Shown here one piece after another: positions 32,483 to 40,529 of a stretch of DNA of 54,461 nucleotides. Position numbers and translations under genes: made by a program. Source of the DNA: Solirubrobacterales bacterium (GTDB lineage Bacteria > Actinomycetota > Thermoleophilia > Solirubrobacterales > 70-9); the NCBI GenBank assembly GCA_020438355.1, contig JAGQUT010000012.1, positions 1-54,461 on the forward strand, read 5' to 3'. Every line of letters starts with the position of its first letter. Within the stretch, counting starts at the first letter, position 1. The notes below the pieces were generated by a model. The model saw only the letters and a list, made by a program, of their open reading frames with translations, was not told the DNA's origin and made no database searches.

Positions 32483-33166
32483 TCAGGCGCCGACGCCTGA
32501 CCAGGCGAGGTCGAAAGCCTGGTTGGCGACTTCGGCGATGTCTGACCCTGGGCGGGTGCCTTCGGCCACGTCCTGAAGCACTCGCGAGGCCGAGAACATG
32601 ACGCCGGCAAGCAGTACCGCGGCGCAGACCGGGATCGGGGCATCTGCCTTCACCTCGCCGCGCTTCTGTCCTTCTGCGAGGAGCCCGGCCATCAGGACCG
32701 CCAGCGGCAACTCGCCCTCGCCCAGAATCGCGGCAAAACGGGCCGGATGCCCAAGTGTCTCGGCGAGCATCTCGGCGTGGAAACGGGGGCTGATCTCCGG
32801 TTCCATGACCATCAGGATGATCCTGCGGGCACCTTCCTGTATTGGCGTCTGTTCGTCGGCGATTGCTTCGTCCCAGGCGGGTCGGAGACGCTCGCGGAAG
32901 TTACGGGCCGACACGTGGAGAAAGATGTCCTCCTTGCGGGGGAAGTAGCGGAAGAAGGTTCCCCAGCTGGTCCCGGCTTCTGCCACGATGTTCTCGACCC
33001 GGGACTCCTCGATCCCCTTTTCGTCGATCTCCCGGATCGCCGCCTCGTAAAGCCTTTCCCGCACGTCGATCCCGCGCTGCTGCTTCGGAATCGCGCCCAG
33101 ACCGACCCCTCCGACGCTTGAGCTTTCGGTCACGGGCGGGGCGAGATTTGCGGCGGGGTTGCTCAT
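32483..33166 (-). CDS. TetR-family transcriptional regulator
   Basis: 227 aa from ATG at 33166; upstream ATGs lack support. After a disordered ~30-residue lead comes a TetR helix-turn-helix domain: RERLYEAAIREIDEKGIEESRVENIVAEAGTSWGTFFRYFPRKEDIFLHV (about 36-88). The ligand domain is helical and hydrophobic. It is divergent from the sulfotransferase (start 61 nt away), so it may regulate that gene. Self-regulation is common in the family; ligand unknown. Confidence 0.88.
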   Translation of the reverse strand: MSNPAANLAPPVTESSSVGGVGLGAIPKQQRGIDVRERLYEAAIREIDEKGIEESRVENIVAEAGTSWGTFFRYFPRKEDIFLHVSARNFRERLRPAWDEAIADEQTPIQEGARRIILMVMEPEISPRFHAEMLAETLGHPARFAAILGEGELPLAVLMAGLLAEGQKRGEVKADAPIPVCAAVLLAGVMFSASRVLQDVAEGTRPGSDIAEVANQAFDLAWSGVGA

Positions 33167-33227
33167 GGATTGCGAAAGGATCGCCCCGCCATTATTGCCG
33201 GGAGAGTGGATGGGGTACTGACGGACC

Positions 33228-34127
33228 ATGCCAGATCGTTCCTATCTCATCTGCGCGACCCCTCGCAGCGGCAGCACCCTGGTCTGCCAGACCCTGATCA
33301 GGACGGGGGTCGCCGGCCGCCCGGAGGAGTACTTCGAAGCGCTCAGGAGCAGCGGGGTTCCTCGTCGTCCCGAGGAATATTTCCACGGGGTCGGAGACCG
33401 GACGATCTTCGACCACCTCGCCGAACGTTCGCAGGACTTCAATCCGGTGCCCAGGTCGCCACTTTGGAGCAGGACCGCGTACGACCGCTACCTGGATTGG
33501 GTTCTTGAAGCCGGGACTACCGACAACGGCATATTCGGGGCGAAGCTCATGTGGGGCTACATCGAGGACTTCGTTTCGCTGCTCCGGAACATCCCCGAGT
33601 ACCGGGACGTGCCGATGGCGGACATCTTCTCCGAGGTCTTCCCGGACCTGACTTTCGTGCGGGTCGTCAGGGCCAACAAGATCCGCCAGGTGGTTTCCCT
33701 CTGGAAGGCGGTCCAGACTGCCAGCTGGCGGGATGAGGGCTCCCCGAACGGCGATCAGCCGGAGAACATCGACGCGTCCTACAAGGGCTTCGTGAACGAG
33801 CACCGGCCTGCTCTGCGTTTCCACTACGGGGCGATCAGGCATTTGCTCGACCAGCTCCTTCAGCAGGAGGCAGCGTGGGATGCCTTCTTCGAGCATTCCA
33901 GAATCAAGCCGGTCTTCGTTCTGTACGAGAACTTCGCGGCGGACGTCGAGGCGAGCACCCGCAGCCTGCTCTCGAATCTGAAGATCGAAGCTCCTGATGA
34001 CCTTCATCTCGAGACGAAAATGAAGCGCCAGTCTGACGGTCTCAATGATGACTGGGCACGGCGATACAGCGACATCAGGCTGGGCGCCGAGTTCGACCTG
34101 GTCCCAACTGTCTCAGCGCAGGGCTGA
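33228..34127 (+). CDS. Stf0-family sulfotransferase
   Basis: 299 aa. N-terminal PAPS-binding loop ATPRSGSTL (10-18), then GRPEEYF, DNGIFGAKLMWGYI, and LTFVRVVRANKIRQVVSLWKAVQT with the 3'-phosphate-binding Arg/Ser. This matches Stf0-type sulfotransferases, which sulfate trehalose or related glycans in actinobacteria. It is followed after 20 nt by a sulfatase on the same strand, giving a paired make-and-break arrangement. The acceptor substrate is unknown. Confidence 0.9.
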   Translation: MPDRSYLICATPRSGSTLVCQTLIRTGVAGRPEEYFEALRSSGVPRRPEEYFHGVGDRTIFDHLAERSQDFNPVPRSPLWSRTAYDRYLDWVLEAGTTDNGIFGAKLMWGYIEDFVSLLRNIPEYRDVPMADIFSEVFPDLTFVRVVRANKIRQVVSLWKAVQTASWRDEGSPNGDQPENIDASYKGFVNEHRPALRFHYGAIRHLLDQLLQQEAAWDAFFEHSRIKPVFVLYENFAADVEASTRSLLSNLKIEAPDDLHLETKMKRQSDGLNDDWARRYSDIRLGAEFDLVPTVSAQG

Positions 34128-34147
34128 GAGTTCGGCAGGCTTCGAGG

Positions 34148-35452
34148 ATGGCGGATCGCCCGAACATCATCTATGTCCATTCGCACGACACGGGCCGCTA
34201 CGTGCAGCCGTATGGCCATCAGGTCCTGACCCCGAACATTCAACTGCTCGCCGACCAGGGGGTCACTTTCCGTCGGGCTTTCTGTGCCGCCCCGACCTGT
34301 TCTGGCAGTCGCGCCGCCCTGTTGACCGGCCAGCACTGCCATAACAACGGCATGACCGGGCTGGCTCATCGTGGCTGGACGCTGAACGATTACTCGCAGC
34401 ATCTGGTTCACCCTCTGAAAGCGGCGGGTTACAACACGATCCTGGTCGGCGAGCAGCACATTTCCCTGGACCCGAACGTGATCGGCTATGACGAAGTGAT
34501 CCCGCTCAGCGACAACTATGCGAAGCGGGTCGCCCCCAGCGCTCTCGATGCCCTCCGGCGGACCACCGAGCCGTTCTTCATGTCGGTGGGCTTCTTCGAG
34601 ACCCATCGCGACTTCGCGGCACCAACCTCGGTTCGCGATTCGCTCTATTCGCTGCCTCCCGAGAATCTTCCTGACACCCGGGAGACCCGGAGTGACATGG
34701 CGGCCTTCAAGGAAAGCGTCAGGTCCCTCGACCAGGGGATCGGCGCGCTTCTGAACGGCCTTAACGACAGCGGTCTCGCAGAGCGCACTCTTGTCATTTG
34801 TACAACCGACCATGGCCTTGCCTTCCCCAAGGCGAAGGCGACCCTCCTTGACGGTGGCATCGGGGTGATGCTGCTGATGCGGGGTCCGAGGAGTTTCTCG
34901 GGGGGCAGGGTGATCGATTCGATGGTCTCCCACCTCGACCTTTATCCGACCATTTGTGGGCTGGCGGGAATTCCTCCTCCAGATTTCGTTCAGGGACGGT
35001 CACTGATGCCGCTTGTCGGGAGTGCGCTCACGACGCTTCACGAGGAGCTGTTTTCGGAAGTGACCTACCACGCCGCGTATGAGCCCCAGCGAGCAGTACG
35101 AACGAACCGATGGAAGTACATCCGGCGCTTCGACGACCGCAAGCTCCCGGTCCTCGCCAACTGTGATGACAGCGCGACCAAGAATCTGTTGGTCGAGATG
35201 GGGTGGGGGGAGAGCGAGGTTGACCGCGAGCAGCTTTTCGACCTTTATCTCGATCCGCTCGAAGAGAGAAACCTGGCCGGTGACGCAGGCAGTGCCGACG
35301 TCCTGGTCGACATGCGCTTTCGTCTCGACCAGTGGATGGAGGAAACAAACGACCCCGTCCGGCTCGGCCCGATTCCTCCCCCTCCGGGAGCGCGGATCAA
35401 CGATCCGGATCAGGTCTCACCCGACGAGCCTCTGACTCTGATCGCAGACTGA
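34148..35452 (+). CDS. Sulfatase-family hydrolase with atypical CSGSR active site
   Basis: 434 aa alkaline-phosphatase-like fold. An N-terminal metal site reads SHDTGR. The formylglycine motif CxPxR appears as C51-S-G-S-R55 followed by AALLTGQ, so Pro is replaced by Gly. Downstream, TTDHGLAFPKAKATLLDGGIG is the usual second metal-site block (D, H and K). The residues are otherwise intact. Formylglycine-generating enzymes prefer the Pro, so maturation is uncertain. It follows the sulfotransferase by 20 nt and faces the LAGLIDADG gene with an 17-nt gap. Confidence 0.88.
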   Translation: MADRPNIIYVHSHDTGRYVQPYGHQVLTPNIQLLADQGVTFRRAFCAAPTCSGSRAALLTGQHCHNNGMTGLAHRGWTLNDYSQHLVHPLKAAGYNTILVGEQHISLDPNVIGYDEVIPLSDNYAKRVAPSALDALRRTTEPFFMSVGFFETHRDFAAPTSVRDSLYSLPPENLPDTRETRSDMAAFKESVRSLDQGIGALLNGLNDSGLAERTLVICTTDHGLAFPKAKATLLDGGIGVMLLMRGPRSFSGGRVIDSMVSHLDLYPTICGLAGIPPPDFVQGRSLMPLVGSALTTLHEELFSEVTYHAAYEPQRAVRTNRWKYIRRFDDRKLPVLANCDDSATKNLLVEMGWGESEVDREQLFDLYLDPLEERNLAGDAGSADVLVDMRFRLDQWMEETNDPVRLGPIPPPPGARINDPDQVSPDEPLTLIAD

Positions 35453-35469
35453 GCTTGGGGCGGTCGGGC

Positions 35470-36243
35470 TCAATTCTTGGGCCCAACGAATTCGTCGAGC
35501 AGAGCGACGCTCTTTCTGTGGGAGATCGAGATGTTCCGCCAGTTGGATCTGCTCCAGCGGATGCCAAGCTGGTCGCAGCTGCGGCAGAAGATCTCCTGGA
35601 TGTCGGTCGAGTAGTTGGTGAAGAAGTACCGGGGGTAGGAGTACTCCTTCGGTCCGTTTTTCAGATTCATCTTGAAGGTGTTCATGCACCGCGATCCATC
35701 GGAATGGATCAGTCCCCGGATGAAAGCCTTCGGATGCTCATCCACTATTTCCGTCTGCCACTTCACCAGCTCGATCTTCCGGTCGATCTTGCTCCCCGGA
35801 CCATGTTGGGGGAAGAAGAGGGGCCATGCTTTCCAGTAGGAAGTTATTCGCACCCCGTTAGTCCCCTTTGGACGCAATACGGAGGGAGGGCGAGGGGAGA
35901 AGCGGGAAATGGTGGCAACGACCTGTTCGTTTACTTGCCGGTACCGGATGTCGCAGGCGATGACCAACGAGTGAGTTCTCCCGATAGTTCCGACGTACCC
36001 GTCTCCAAGGTAGAGGCCCAGCAGATACGCATAGGCTTCTCGATCTGCCTGATCCCAGGATTCGGGCTTGATCACGATTGGGATCTCGAGCTGATCCGCA
36101 GGGATGCCCCGGAGTCGCCACCGCTGAACGGTTGCCCTCCCAACCCCGGTTCGTCTCGATATCTCGTAATCCGAAAGCCCAGCGTTCAGCAGTTCACTGA
36201 CCGCATCCCGAAGCTCTATCGAATGGACCCGAGGCACGAACAT
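35470..36243 (-). CDS. LAGLIDADG-type protein with N-terminal helix-turn-helix (homing-endonuclease-like)
   Basis: 257 aa. An N-terminal helix-turn-helix (about 20-45: LSDYEISRRTGVGRATVQRW) is followed by a double-motif LAGLIDADG core: LLGLYLGDGYV (74-84) and FIRGLIHSDGSR (174-185). The acidic residue in each motif, D81 and D182, is present, compatible with metal-dependent DNA cleavage. It is a free-standing gene, not inside an intron or intein that I can see. Base composition is less GC-rich than neighbours. It lies 82 nt from the tRNA-Trp gene. Free-standing relatives may act as DNA-binding proteins; activity is unproven. Confidence 0.85.
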   Translation of the reverse strand: MFVPRVHSIELRDAVSELLNAGLSDYEISRRTGVGRATVQRWRLRGIPADQLEIPIVIKPESWDQADREAYAYLLGLYLGDGYVGTIGRTHSLVIACDIRYRQVNEQVVATISRFSPRPPSVLRPKGTNGVRITSYWKAWPLFFPQHGPGSKIDRKIELVKWQTEIVDEHPKAFIRGLIHSDGSRCMNTFKMNLKNGPKEYSYPRYFFTNYSTDIQEIFCRSCDQLGIRWSRSNWRNISISHRKSVALLDEFVGPKN

Positions 36244-36324
36244 ATGTTCGCCCTTGGGTCGGACGTCAAGCCACGCGGGTCTGACAACTGATCGGCAAAC
36301 AACGCAGTAGGATTGTCCGCCCCC

Positions 36325-36398
36325 GGGGTGCTAGCTCAATTTGGCAGAGCAGCGGCCTCCAAAGCCGAAGGTTCCAGGTTCGAGTCCTGGGCGCCCCG
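36325..36398 (+). tRNA. tRNA-Trp (CCA anticodon)
   Basis: 74-nt cloverleaf. Acceptor GGGGTGC/GCGCCCC with discriminator G. D-arm GCTCAATTTGGCAGAGC; anticodon loop CTCCAAA gives CCA (Trp). T-arm GGTTCGAGTCC. First of a three-tRNA cluster. Confidence 0.95.
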
Positions 36399-36444
36399 CT
36401 TCCCGGGTTCCGTTTCGCGGGCAGACTGTCGGGATGCAGGCCCG

Positions 36445-36450
36445 TATAAT
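36445..36450 (+). promoter_or_regulatory. -10 box (TATAAT) upstream of tRNA-Gly
   Basis: A perfect TATAAT 18 nt before tRNA-Gly, in a GC-rich background. The -35 region (about 36422-36427) is a poor match. It fits a strong stable-RNA promoter, and suggests tRNA-Gly is transcribed separately from tRNA-Trp. Confidence 0.6.
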
Positions 36451-36468
36451 TCAGGTCAGTTTCGCTCT

Positions 36469-36539
36469 GCGGGCGAGGTGTATTGGTTGCACAGGAGCCT
36501 TCCAAGCTCCTAGGGCGGGTTCGATTCCCGTCGCCCGCT
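36469..36539 (+). tRNA. tRNA-Gly (TCC anticodon)
   Basis: 71-nt cloverleaf. Acceptor GCGGGCG/CGCCCGC, discriminator T. Anticodon loop CTTCCAA gives TCC (Gly, GGA codon). T-arm GGTTCGATTCC. An AGGA-loop hairpin (36543-36558, ACCGGC/GCCGGT) follows without a T-run. Confidence 0.95.
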
Positions 36540-36610
36540 TCAACCGGCAGGAGCCGGTACTTCCAGGGCGCGCCGTCGGCCCTTCTCCCGGTAGAGTCCC
36601 CGTTCACGCA

Positions 36611-36684
36611 CGGGGCGTGGCGCAGTTTGGTAGCGCATTCGACTGGGGGTCGAAAGGTCGCTGGTTCAAATCCAGTCGCCCCGA
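36611..36684 (+). tRNA. tRNA-Pro (GGG anticodon)
   Basis: 74-nt cloverleaf. Acceptor CGGGGCG/CGCCCCG, discriminator A. Anticodon loop CTGGGGG gives GGG (Pro, CCC codon). T-arm GGTTCAAATCC. A pyrimidine-rich run (TTTTTCTCTTTCT) follows, likely an aid to transcript ending. Confidence 0.95.
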
Positions 36685-36723
36685 TTTTTCTCTTTCTGTC
36701 GGGACCCGCGGGACTCGGGCCGG

Positions 36724-37239
36724 TCAGGTCCAGTCCACCGACCGGGACCCGACAACCATCAAGCGGTCCGAGTCAGCAAGGTTCCCGGGGAAAACGACGA
36801 GCACATCGCCCTGACCTGTTGCTGAGGGGGCGAGGAGGGCTCCGAGGCCTGCTTCCGCCGCCCGGACGCCGCAACTGCGGCAAGCCTGGATCGGCATCTC
36901 GTCCTGGCCCGCCGGTCGGACTCCGAGATCCGCCAGCACCGCGGGGTCAGTCAGGTCGGCGACGAGACCGATCTCGGCTTCAACCGTTACCAGAACCCTC
37001 GGGTGGAGATCGGCGGCAGCCTGTGCCCGTAGGCTCACCAGCCGGTCGAACTCGGCCCGAGCGACATCGGGAGTGGTCGCCAGGTAGAGGGCCGAAGAAC
37101 CGGGTGGGTTCCAGCGGCCGCCATGGAGCTCGGCACCGCGGGTAGAGAGGGGGTCGAATCCGGGGGAGAGGTGACGCCAGGCCTGGCCTTCCCAGCTTAT
37201 GGCGGTCTCCGGATCCAGATGGCTGCTGAAGGCGTCCAA
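36724..37239 (-). CDS. RES-domain toxin (NAD-degrading family)
   Basis: 171 aa RES domain: an N-terminal AWRHLSP, GGRWNPPGSSALYLATTPDVARAEFDRL (residues 41-67, including conserved Arg42 and Glu63), and LGALLAPSATGQGDVLVVFPGNL late. RES toxins such as MbcT break down NAD+ (by phosphorolysis or hydrolysis). It lies 5 nt after the antitoxin gene on the same strand, the standard antitoxin-first order. The fold is intact, so it is probably active. Confidence 0.88.
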   Translation of the reverse strand: MDAFSSHLDPETAISWEGQAWRHLSPGFDPLSTRGAELHGGRWNPPGSSALYLATTPDVARAEFDRLVSLRAQAAADLHPRVLVTVEAEIGLVADLTDPAVLADLGVRPAGQDEMPIQACRSCGVRAAEAGLGALLAPSATGQGDVLVVFPGNLADSDRLMVVGSRSVDWT

Positions 37240-37244
37240 ACGGA

Positions 37245-37607
37245 CTAGACGAAGACCCCTTCGCCCATCGCCTCGATTGCCCCGATGACTTCCAGGTAGC
37301 GCCCCTCCGTCAGGAGGTCGGCAGGCTTGGCGAAGTCGAAAGCGGGATTGGGCGCGAAAAGCCAGATTGCCGCGCCCTCGGGCTTGAATACCCGGGCGAG
37401 CTCCTCCAGGACCACTATCACCTCGAGCGCCCTCTCCCGGTCGCGGGGCCGCGGATTCGTTTCGCCGTCCAGCCAGCGACGCAAGGTCCGTTCGCTGACC
37501 GGAAGGAGCCGTTCGAGATCGACCAGGCCCACGCCGGAGCCCAGCGCCGCGGCAGCAAGCCGGCCCGCAAAAGTGGTCTCACTCTGTCCGACTTCTGTCA
37601 AAGTCAT
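37245..37607 (-). CDS. Xre/MbcA/ParS-type antitoxin (DUF2384)
   Basis: 120 aa from ATG at 37607; the longer frame to 37715 runs through the operator and is unlikely. An N-terminal helix-turn-helix (LVDLERLLPVSERTLRRWLDGETNPRPRD, about 26-55) and the DUF2384 toxin-binding C-terminus (WLFAPNPAFDFAKPADLLTEGRYLEVIGAI) ending GVFV. It neutralises the RES toxin by plugging its NAD site in characterised pairs, and represses its own promoter. An inverted repeat overlaps its start codon. Confidence 0.88.
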   Translation of the reverse strand: MTLTEVGQSETTFAGRLAAAALGSGVGLVDLERLLPVSERTLRRWLDGETNPRPRDRERALEVIVVLEELARVFKPEGAAIWLFAPNPAFDFAKPADLLTEGRYLEVIGAIEAMGEGVFV

Positions 37608-37626
37608 GTCAGAAGTATGACAGAAG
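37592..37626. promoter_or_regulatory. Operator of the RES/Xre toxin-antitoxin operon
   Basis: A perfect 9-bp inverted repeat, CTTCTGTCA at 37592-37600 and TGACAGAAG at 37618-37626, with a third, near-identical half-site TGTCAGAAG at 37607-37615. It spans the antitoxin start codon and would let the antitoxin repress the operon. The secreted-protein gene on the plus strand begins 48 nt beyond. Confidence 0.75.
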
Positions 37627-37673
37627 CCCCGATTGCCGCATCTCACCGGGTCGGCTGGTGTTTCACTGTGCGA

Positions 37674-39500
37674 ATGCCGGGACACCGAAAAGGCGAGCAA
37701 CCGAAACAAGGCCACAGCGGCTTCCGCCTGGTCTGGCCGCTTGCTGCGCTATTGACCGCGCTGGCCCTCGCGACGGCGCCAACGGCCTTTGCCCTGGGTG
37801 TACCCGGGCGGTCTTCTGACCCGGTAGTGCTTGCCGGTAGTCAGGTCACGCCCCTGATCGGCAGCGAACCCGACTCGGTTGTCGCCTTCGCATGGGACGG
37901 AAGTTGGCGCCAGATACCTGTGCAGATAGACGAGCGGAAGATCATTGATTACGGAACCATCCGACAATTCACCGGTACCGGCCGCACCTTCCAGGGGGTC
38001 GGTTACGCGGACCCTTCCACCCTGGCTGGCGCCGATCCCGATCCGACGCTTGACGCGGACGATGAAGTCGCCCTCATGGCCTTCGACGCGGGAAGGTCCG
38101 CCTGGGGCAAGCCAGACCCGGCAGGAACTGTTGCCGGTTCCCGGCTTCCGGTCAGGATCGAGGATCCGCTCGCGCCGACCAACGAAAGGTTCATCTACCT
38201 GTTCCGCAGCAAGGGAGGACTGCAGCCTTCCGCCGGGCAGAACTATGTCGAGTACGAATTCGCCCTCCGCAACGGCCTTTCCTATCCCGCTGATTACAAC
38301 TTCGCTGGTACTGCCGGATCAGCTCCCAGCCCCCGGAACAACCCCGAGGATTCGAGAGTCACCACAGACGCGTACGAACTCGATTTCGAGAGCCGCTGGA
38401 TCACTGATGACATGAGAATCAAATTGGGAGGGGCGAACGCCATCGACATCCTCGACGGCGACAAGACCACGGTCGGTCTCACTTCCTGTGGTCGAAACGA
38501 GGACACCTTCAGGAACGGCGGCGGTGGATTCATCGCCAACATCGACGGGCCGGTGCGCGCGATCCGTTCCTATACCGGCGCCAACAGCGGCAATCACACC
38601 CAGAGGGACCACGTTCTCTACCGCTCCCGACAGGAGATGACTTCTTTCCTGCGGGTTCACCCGGGCATCGACAATTTGCTGACGGCGTTCGACTTTTCCA
38701 GCGCTGCGGTCGGCATGACCTACAGCAATTCGGTCAACTCCGGTTCGTTCACGATCGACGGGGTTCCCGACAGCCCGATACCCGGAGCGCTCGACTGGGA
38801 ACAGGTAACCGGACCGCAGGGTTCGATGGTGAACGTGACCCGGACGACCACGGATATCCCGGGAATCTCCTCGACTTCGTTCTACCTCGACCAGACCAAT
38901 GTGCTTGCGCCTCACTCGATCCTTTGCTCGGGCGACGCTCACGCCTATGGCGCGAGCGGCCCCCTTGCCCAGGGAACCGGTGCCTACAACACTGATCCGA
39001 CCCGCGCAGAGATCGACGGCAGCGTCTACAGGTTCGAGGGAACCCGCACGACGATCTTTGGGCCTCCTCAGGGCGATTCCTCGCCCGGACTCAGAGCCAG
39101 CCAGATCGACAATCCGCTAGTCGCGAGTACAGGCGGCGCCGCCGACAGGCCGAAGGAACCGGTCGGGCGCGCAAGGCTTGGCCTGAGCGTCCGCCCGGGG
39201 GCTGCACGCTTGCGGCCCGGCCGGGCGCTCACGATCAGACTGACGATGAGGAACGTCGGGGGATCCGCCGCAACAAGGACCCGGATCTGCGTGAGCGCCC
39301 CCCGGAGGTTCCTGACCGGGGGCAGGTGCCTGTCAATGGGCCGGGTGGGAGCGGGAGGGGTCAGGTACCGGTCGGTGAAGCTTCGTCTCCGCCGTTCCGG
39401 TTCCTACCCCCGGAAACTTCGTGTGAAGGCAGTGGCCAGCGCGGCAGCAGTCTCACCGGCCAGGCGGACTATCGTCATTCGACCGATGCGATCGCGATAA
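37674..39500 (+). CDS. Large secreted protein of unknown function
   Basis: 608 aa from ATG at 37674; a start at 37617 is also open but lies in the operator. A signal peptide follows a basic lead (FRLVWPLAALLTALALATAPTAFA). The mature protein is beta-rich with repeated acidic loops (DPTLDADDEVALMAFDAG) reminiscent of Ca-binding turns. The last ~110 residues form a separate Arg-rich, Ig/CARDB-like domain (LSVRPGAARLRPGRALTIRLTMRNVG). Two Cys-containing regions lie near 286 and 440. No catalytic motif recognised. Confidence 0.75.
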   Translation: MPGHRKGEQPKQGHSGFRLVWPLAALLTALALATAPTAFALGVPGRSSDPVVLAGSQVTPLIGSEPDSVVAFAWDGSWRQIPVQIDERKIIDYGTIRQFTGTGRTFQGVGYADPSTLAGADPDPTLDADDEVALMAFDAGRSAWGKPDPAGTVAGSRLPVRIEDPLAPTNERFIYLFRSKGGLQPSAGQNYVEYEFALRNGLSYPADYNFAGTAGSAPSPRNNPEDSRVTTDAYELDFESRWITDDMRIKLGGANAIDILDGDKTTVGLTSCGRNEDTFRNGGGGFIANIDGPVRAIRSYTGANSGNHTQRDHVLYRSRQEMTSFLRVHPGIDNLLTAFDFSSAAVGMTYSNSVNSGSFTIDGVPDSPIPGALDWEQVTGPQGSMVNVTRTTTDIPGISSTSFYLDQTNVLAPHSILCSGDAHAYGASGPLAQGTGAYNTDPTRAEIDGSVYRFEGTRTTIFGPPQGDSSPGLRASQIDNPLVASTGGAADRPKEPVGRARLGLSVRPGAARLRPGRALTIRLTMRNVGGSAATRTRICVSAPRRFLTGGRCLSMGRVGAGGVRYRSVKLRLRRSGSYPRKLRVKAVASAAAVSPARRTIVIRPMRSR

Positions 39501-39513
39501 GTCCAGACCCGGG

Positions 39514-40137
39514 TCAGCGCCCGTTGGCGATCCGCATCTCGCGGGCGAGCGCATCCGAGGCGTAGGGTCCGTCTCCTTCGAGCTCTGCGATCACGTCGTC
39601 GATCACCTCGGGCGGGCGGTTCTGGCTCATCTTCTGTTTGGCGACAATGTTTGTGGGCGTCAGGCGAAGGCCGATCGTGCCCTTGCTGTCACGGCGGGCG
39701 TCTTCCGCGACCTCCGGGGAGCTGTCCAGAAAACGCGGATTCTCCACCTGCGCTTCGAAATGTTCGACCAGCCGGGTCAGAACCTCGAAGTTCTCTTCGC
39801 CCTCGATGATCTCCGGCACCCCGGTCAGGTGGGCGGTGATGAAGTTCCAGGTCGGAACCTGAATCAGCTCGCCGTACCAGCTGGAAGAGATGTAGCCATG
39901 CGGTCCCTGGATGATCATCAGCATTTCGTGCTGCCCCAGTTCGTGAACCTTCTCGTCCGGGCGGCCGAGATGGGTGACGATGGAAAGCTCGTCGTGGTCT
40001 TCGTCGATCAGCACCGGATAGTGGGAGGCCACAAGTCCGCCCGTCGCGGGGGAGACAAGGATTGCCCAGGGGTTCTCACGGATCAGTCGCTCGACCGTCT
40101 CGCGGTCATCAAGCTCGTAGTAGGGATTGGTCCTCAT
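39514..40137 (-). CDS. PaiB-like FMN-binding protein
   Basis: 207 aa. Split-barrel flavin-binding fold of the PaiB/'FMN-binding negative transcriptional regulator' family: N-terminal NPYYELDDRETVERLIRENP, HYPVLIDE, GPHGYISSSWYGEL, VPTWNFITAHLTG and a C-terminal GLRLTPTNIVAKQKMSQNRP. The name derives from Bacillus PaiB; many members are simply flavin/heme-binding proteins. It is 4 nt upstream of nothing obvious and follows the SUI1-type gene by 4 nt. Confidence 0.9.
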   Translation of the reverse strand: MRTNPYYELDDRETVERLIRENPWAILVSPATGGLVASHYPVLIDEDHDELSIVTHLGRPDEKVHELGQHEMLMIIQGPHGYISSSWYGELIQVPTWNFITAHLTGVPEIIEGEENFEVLTRLVEHFEAQVENPRFLDSSPEVAEDARRDSKGTIGLRLTPTNIVAKQKMSQNRPPEVIDDVIAELEGDGPYASDALAREMRIANGR

Positions 40138-40141
40138 CGGG

Positions 40142-40507
40142 TCAGCCTCCCGCCTTTACCGCCCGGTGGCCTTCCTTCTCGAGGAAGGCGATCACCTTGT
40201 CCCGGTGGTCTCCCTGGAGTTCGATGCTGGAGCCCCTTGCCGTTCCGCCGACACCGCAGTGCTGCTTCAGCTTCTTGGCAAGCGCCTTCGTTTCAGCTTC
40301 GCCGAGGGGTATCTCCGAGATCGTCGTCGCGGTCTTGCCCTTCCGGCCCGAAGTCTCCCGCTTCACCTTGATCGTCGATCCGGCCGGTGCCGGGCCCGGA
40401 GCGTCAGCCGCCTGTGTGCGTCGCTTGCCCTTTTTCGCGCCCTGCTTCTGCGCCGGCCTGAAGTCACCGCCGTCGCTGGACCAGACGAGTTCCGAATCCG
40501 AGGGCAT
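40142..40507 (-). CDS. yciH: SUI1/eIF1-like translation factor (YciH family)
   Basis: 121 aa. A disordered basic N-terminus (about 1-45) and a SUI1 domain: STIKVKRETSGRKGKTATTISEIPL, LAKKLKQHCGVGGTARGSSIELQGDHRDKVIAFLEKEG. The GVGGT and GDHR turns are standard. YciH resembles eukaryotic eIF1 and affects initiation fidelity in vitro. It is followed 4 nt later by the PaiB-like gene and preceded by the hydratase-like gene. Confidence 0.92.
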   Translation of the reverse strand: MPSDSELVWSSDGGDFRPAQKQGAKKGKRRTQAADAPGPAPAGSTIKVKRETSGRKGKTATTISEIPLGEAETKALAKKLKQHCGVGGTARGSSIELQGDHRDKVIAFLEKEGHRAVKAGG

Positions 40508-40529
40508 CAGGTCAGCGTACCTTCCGGTT

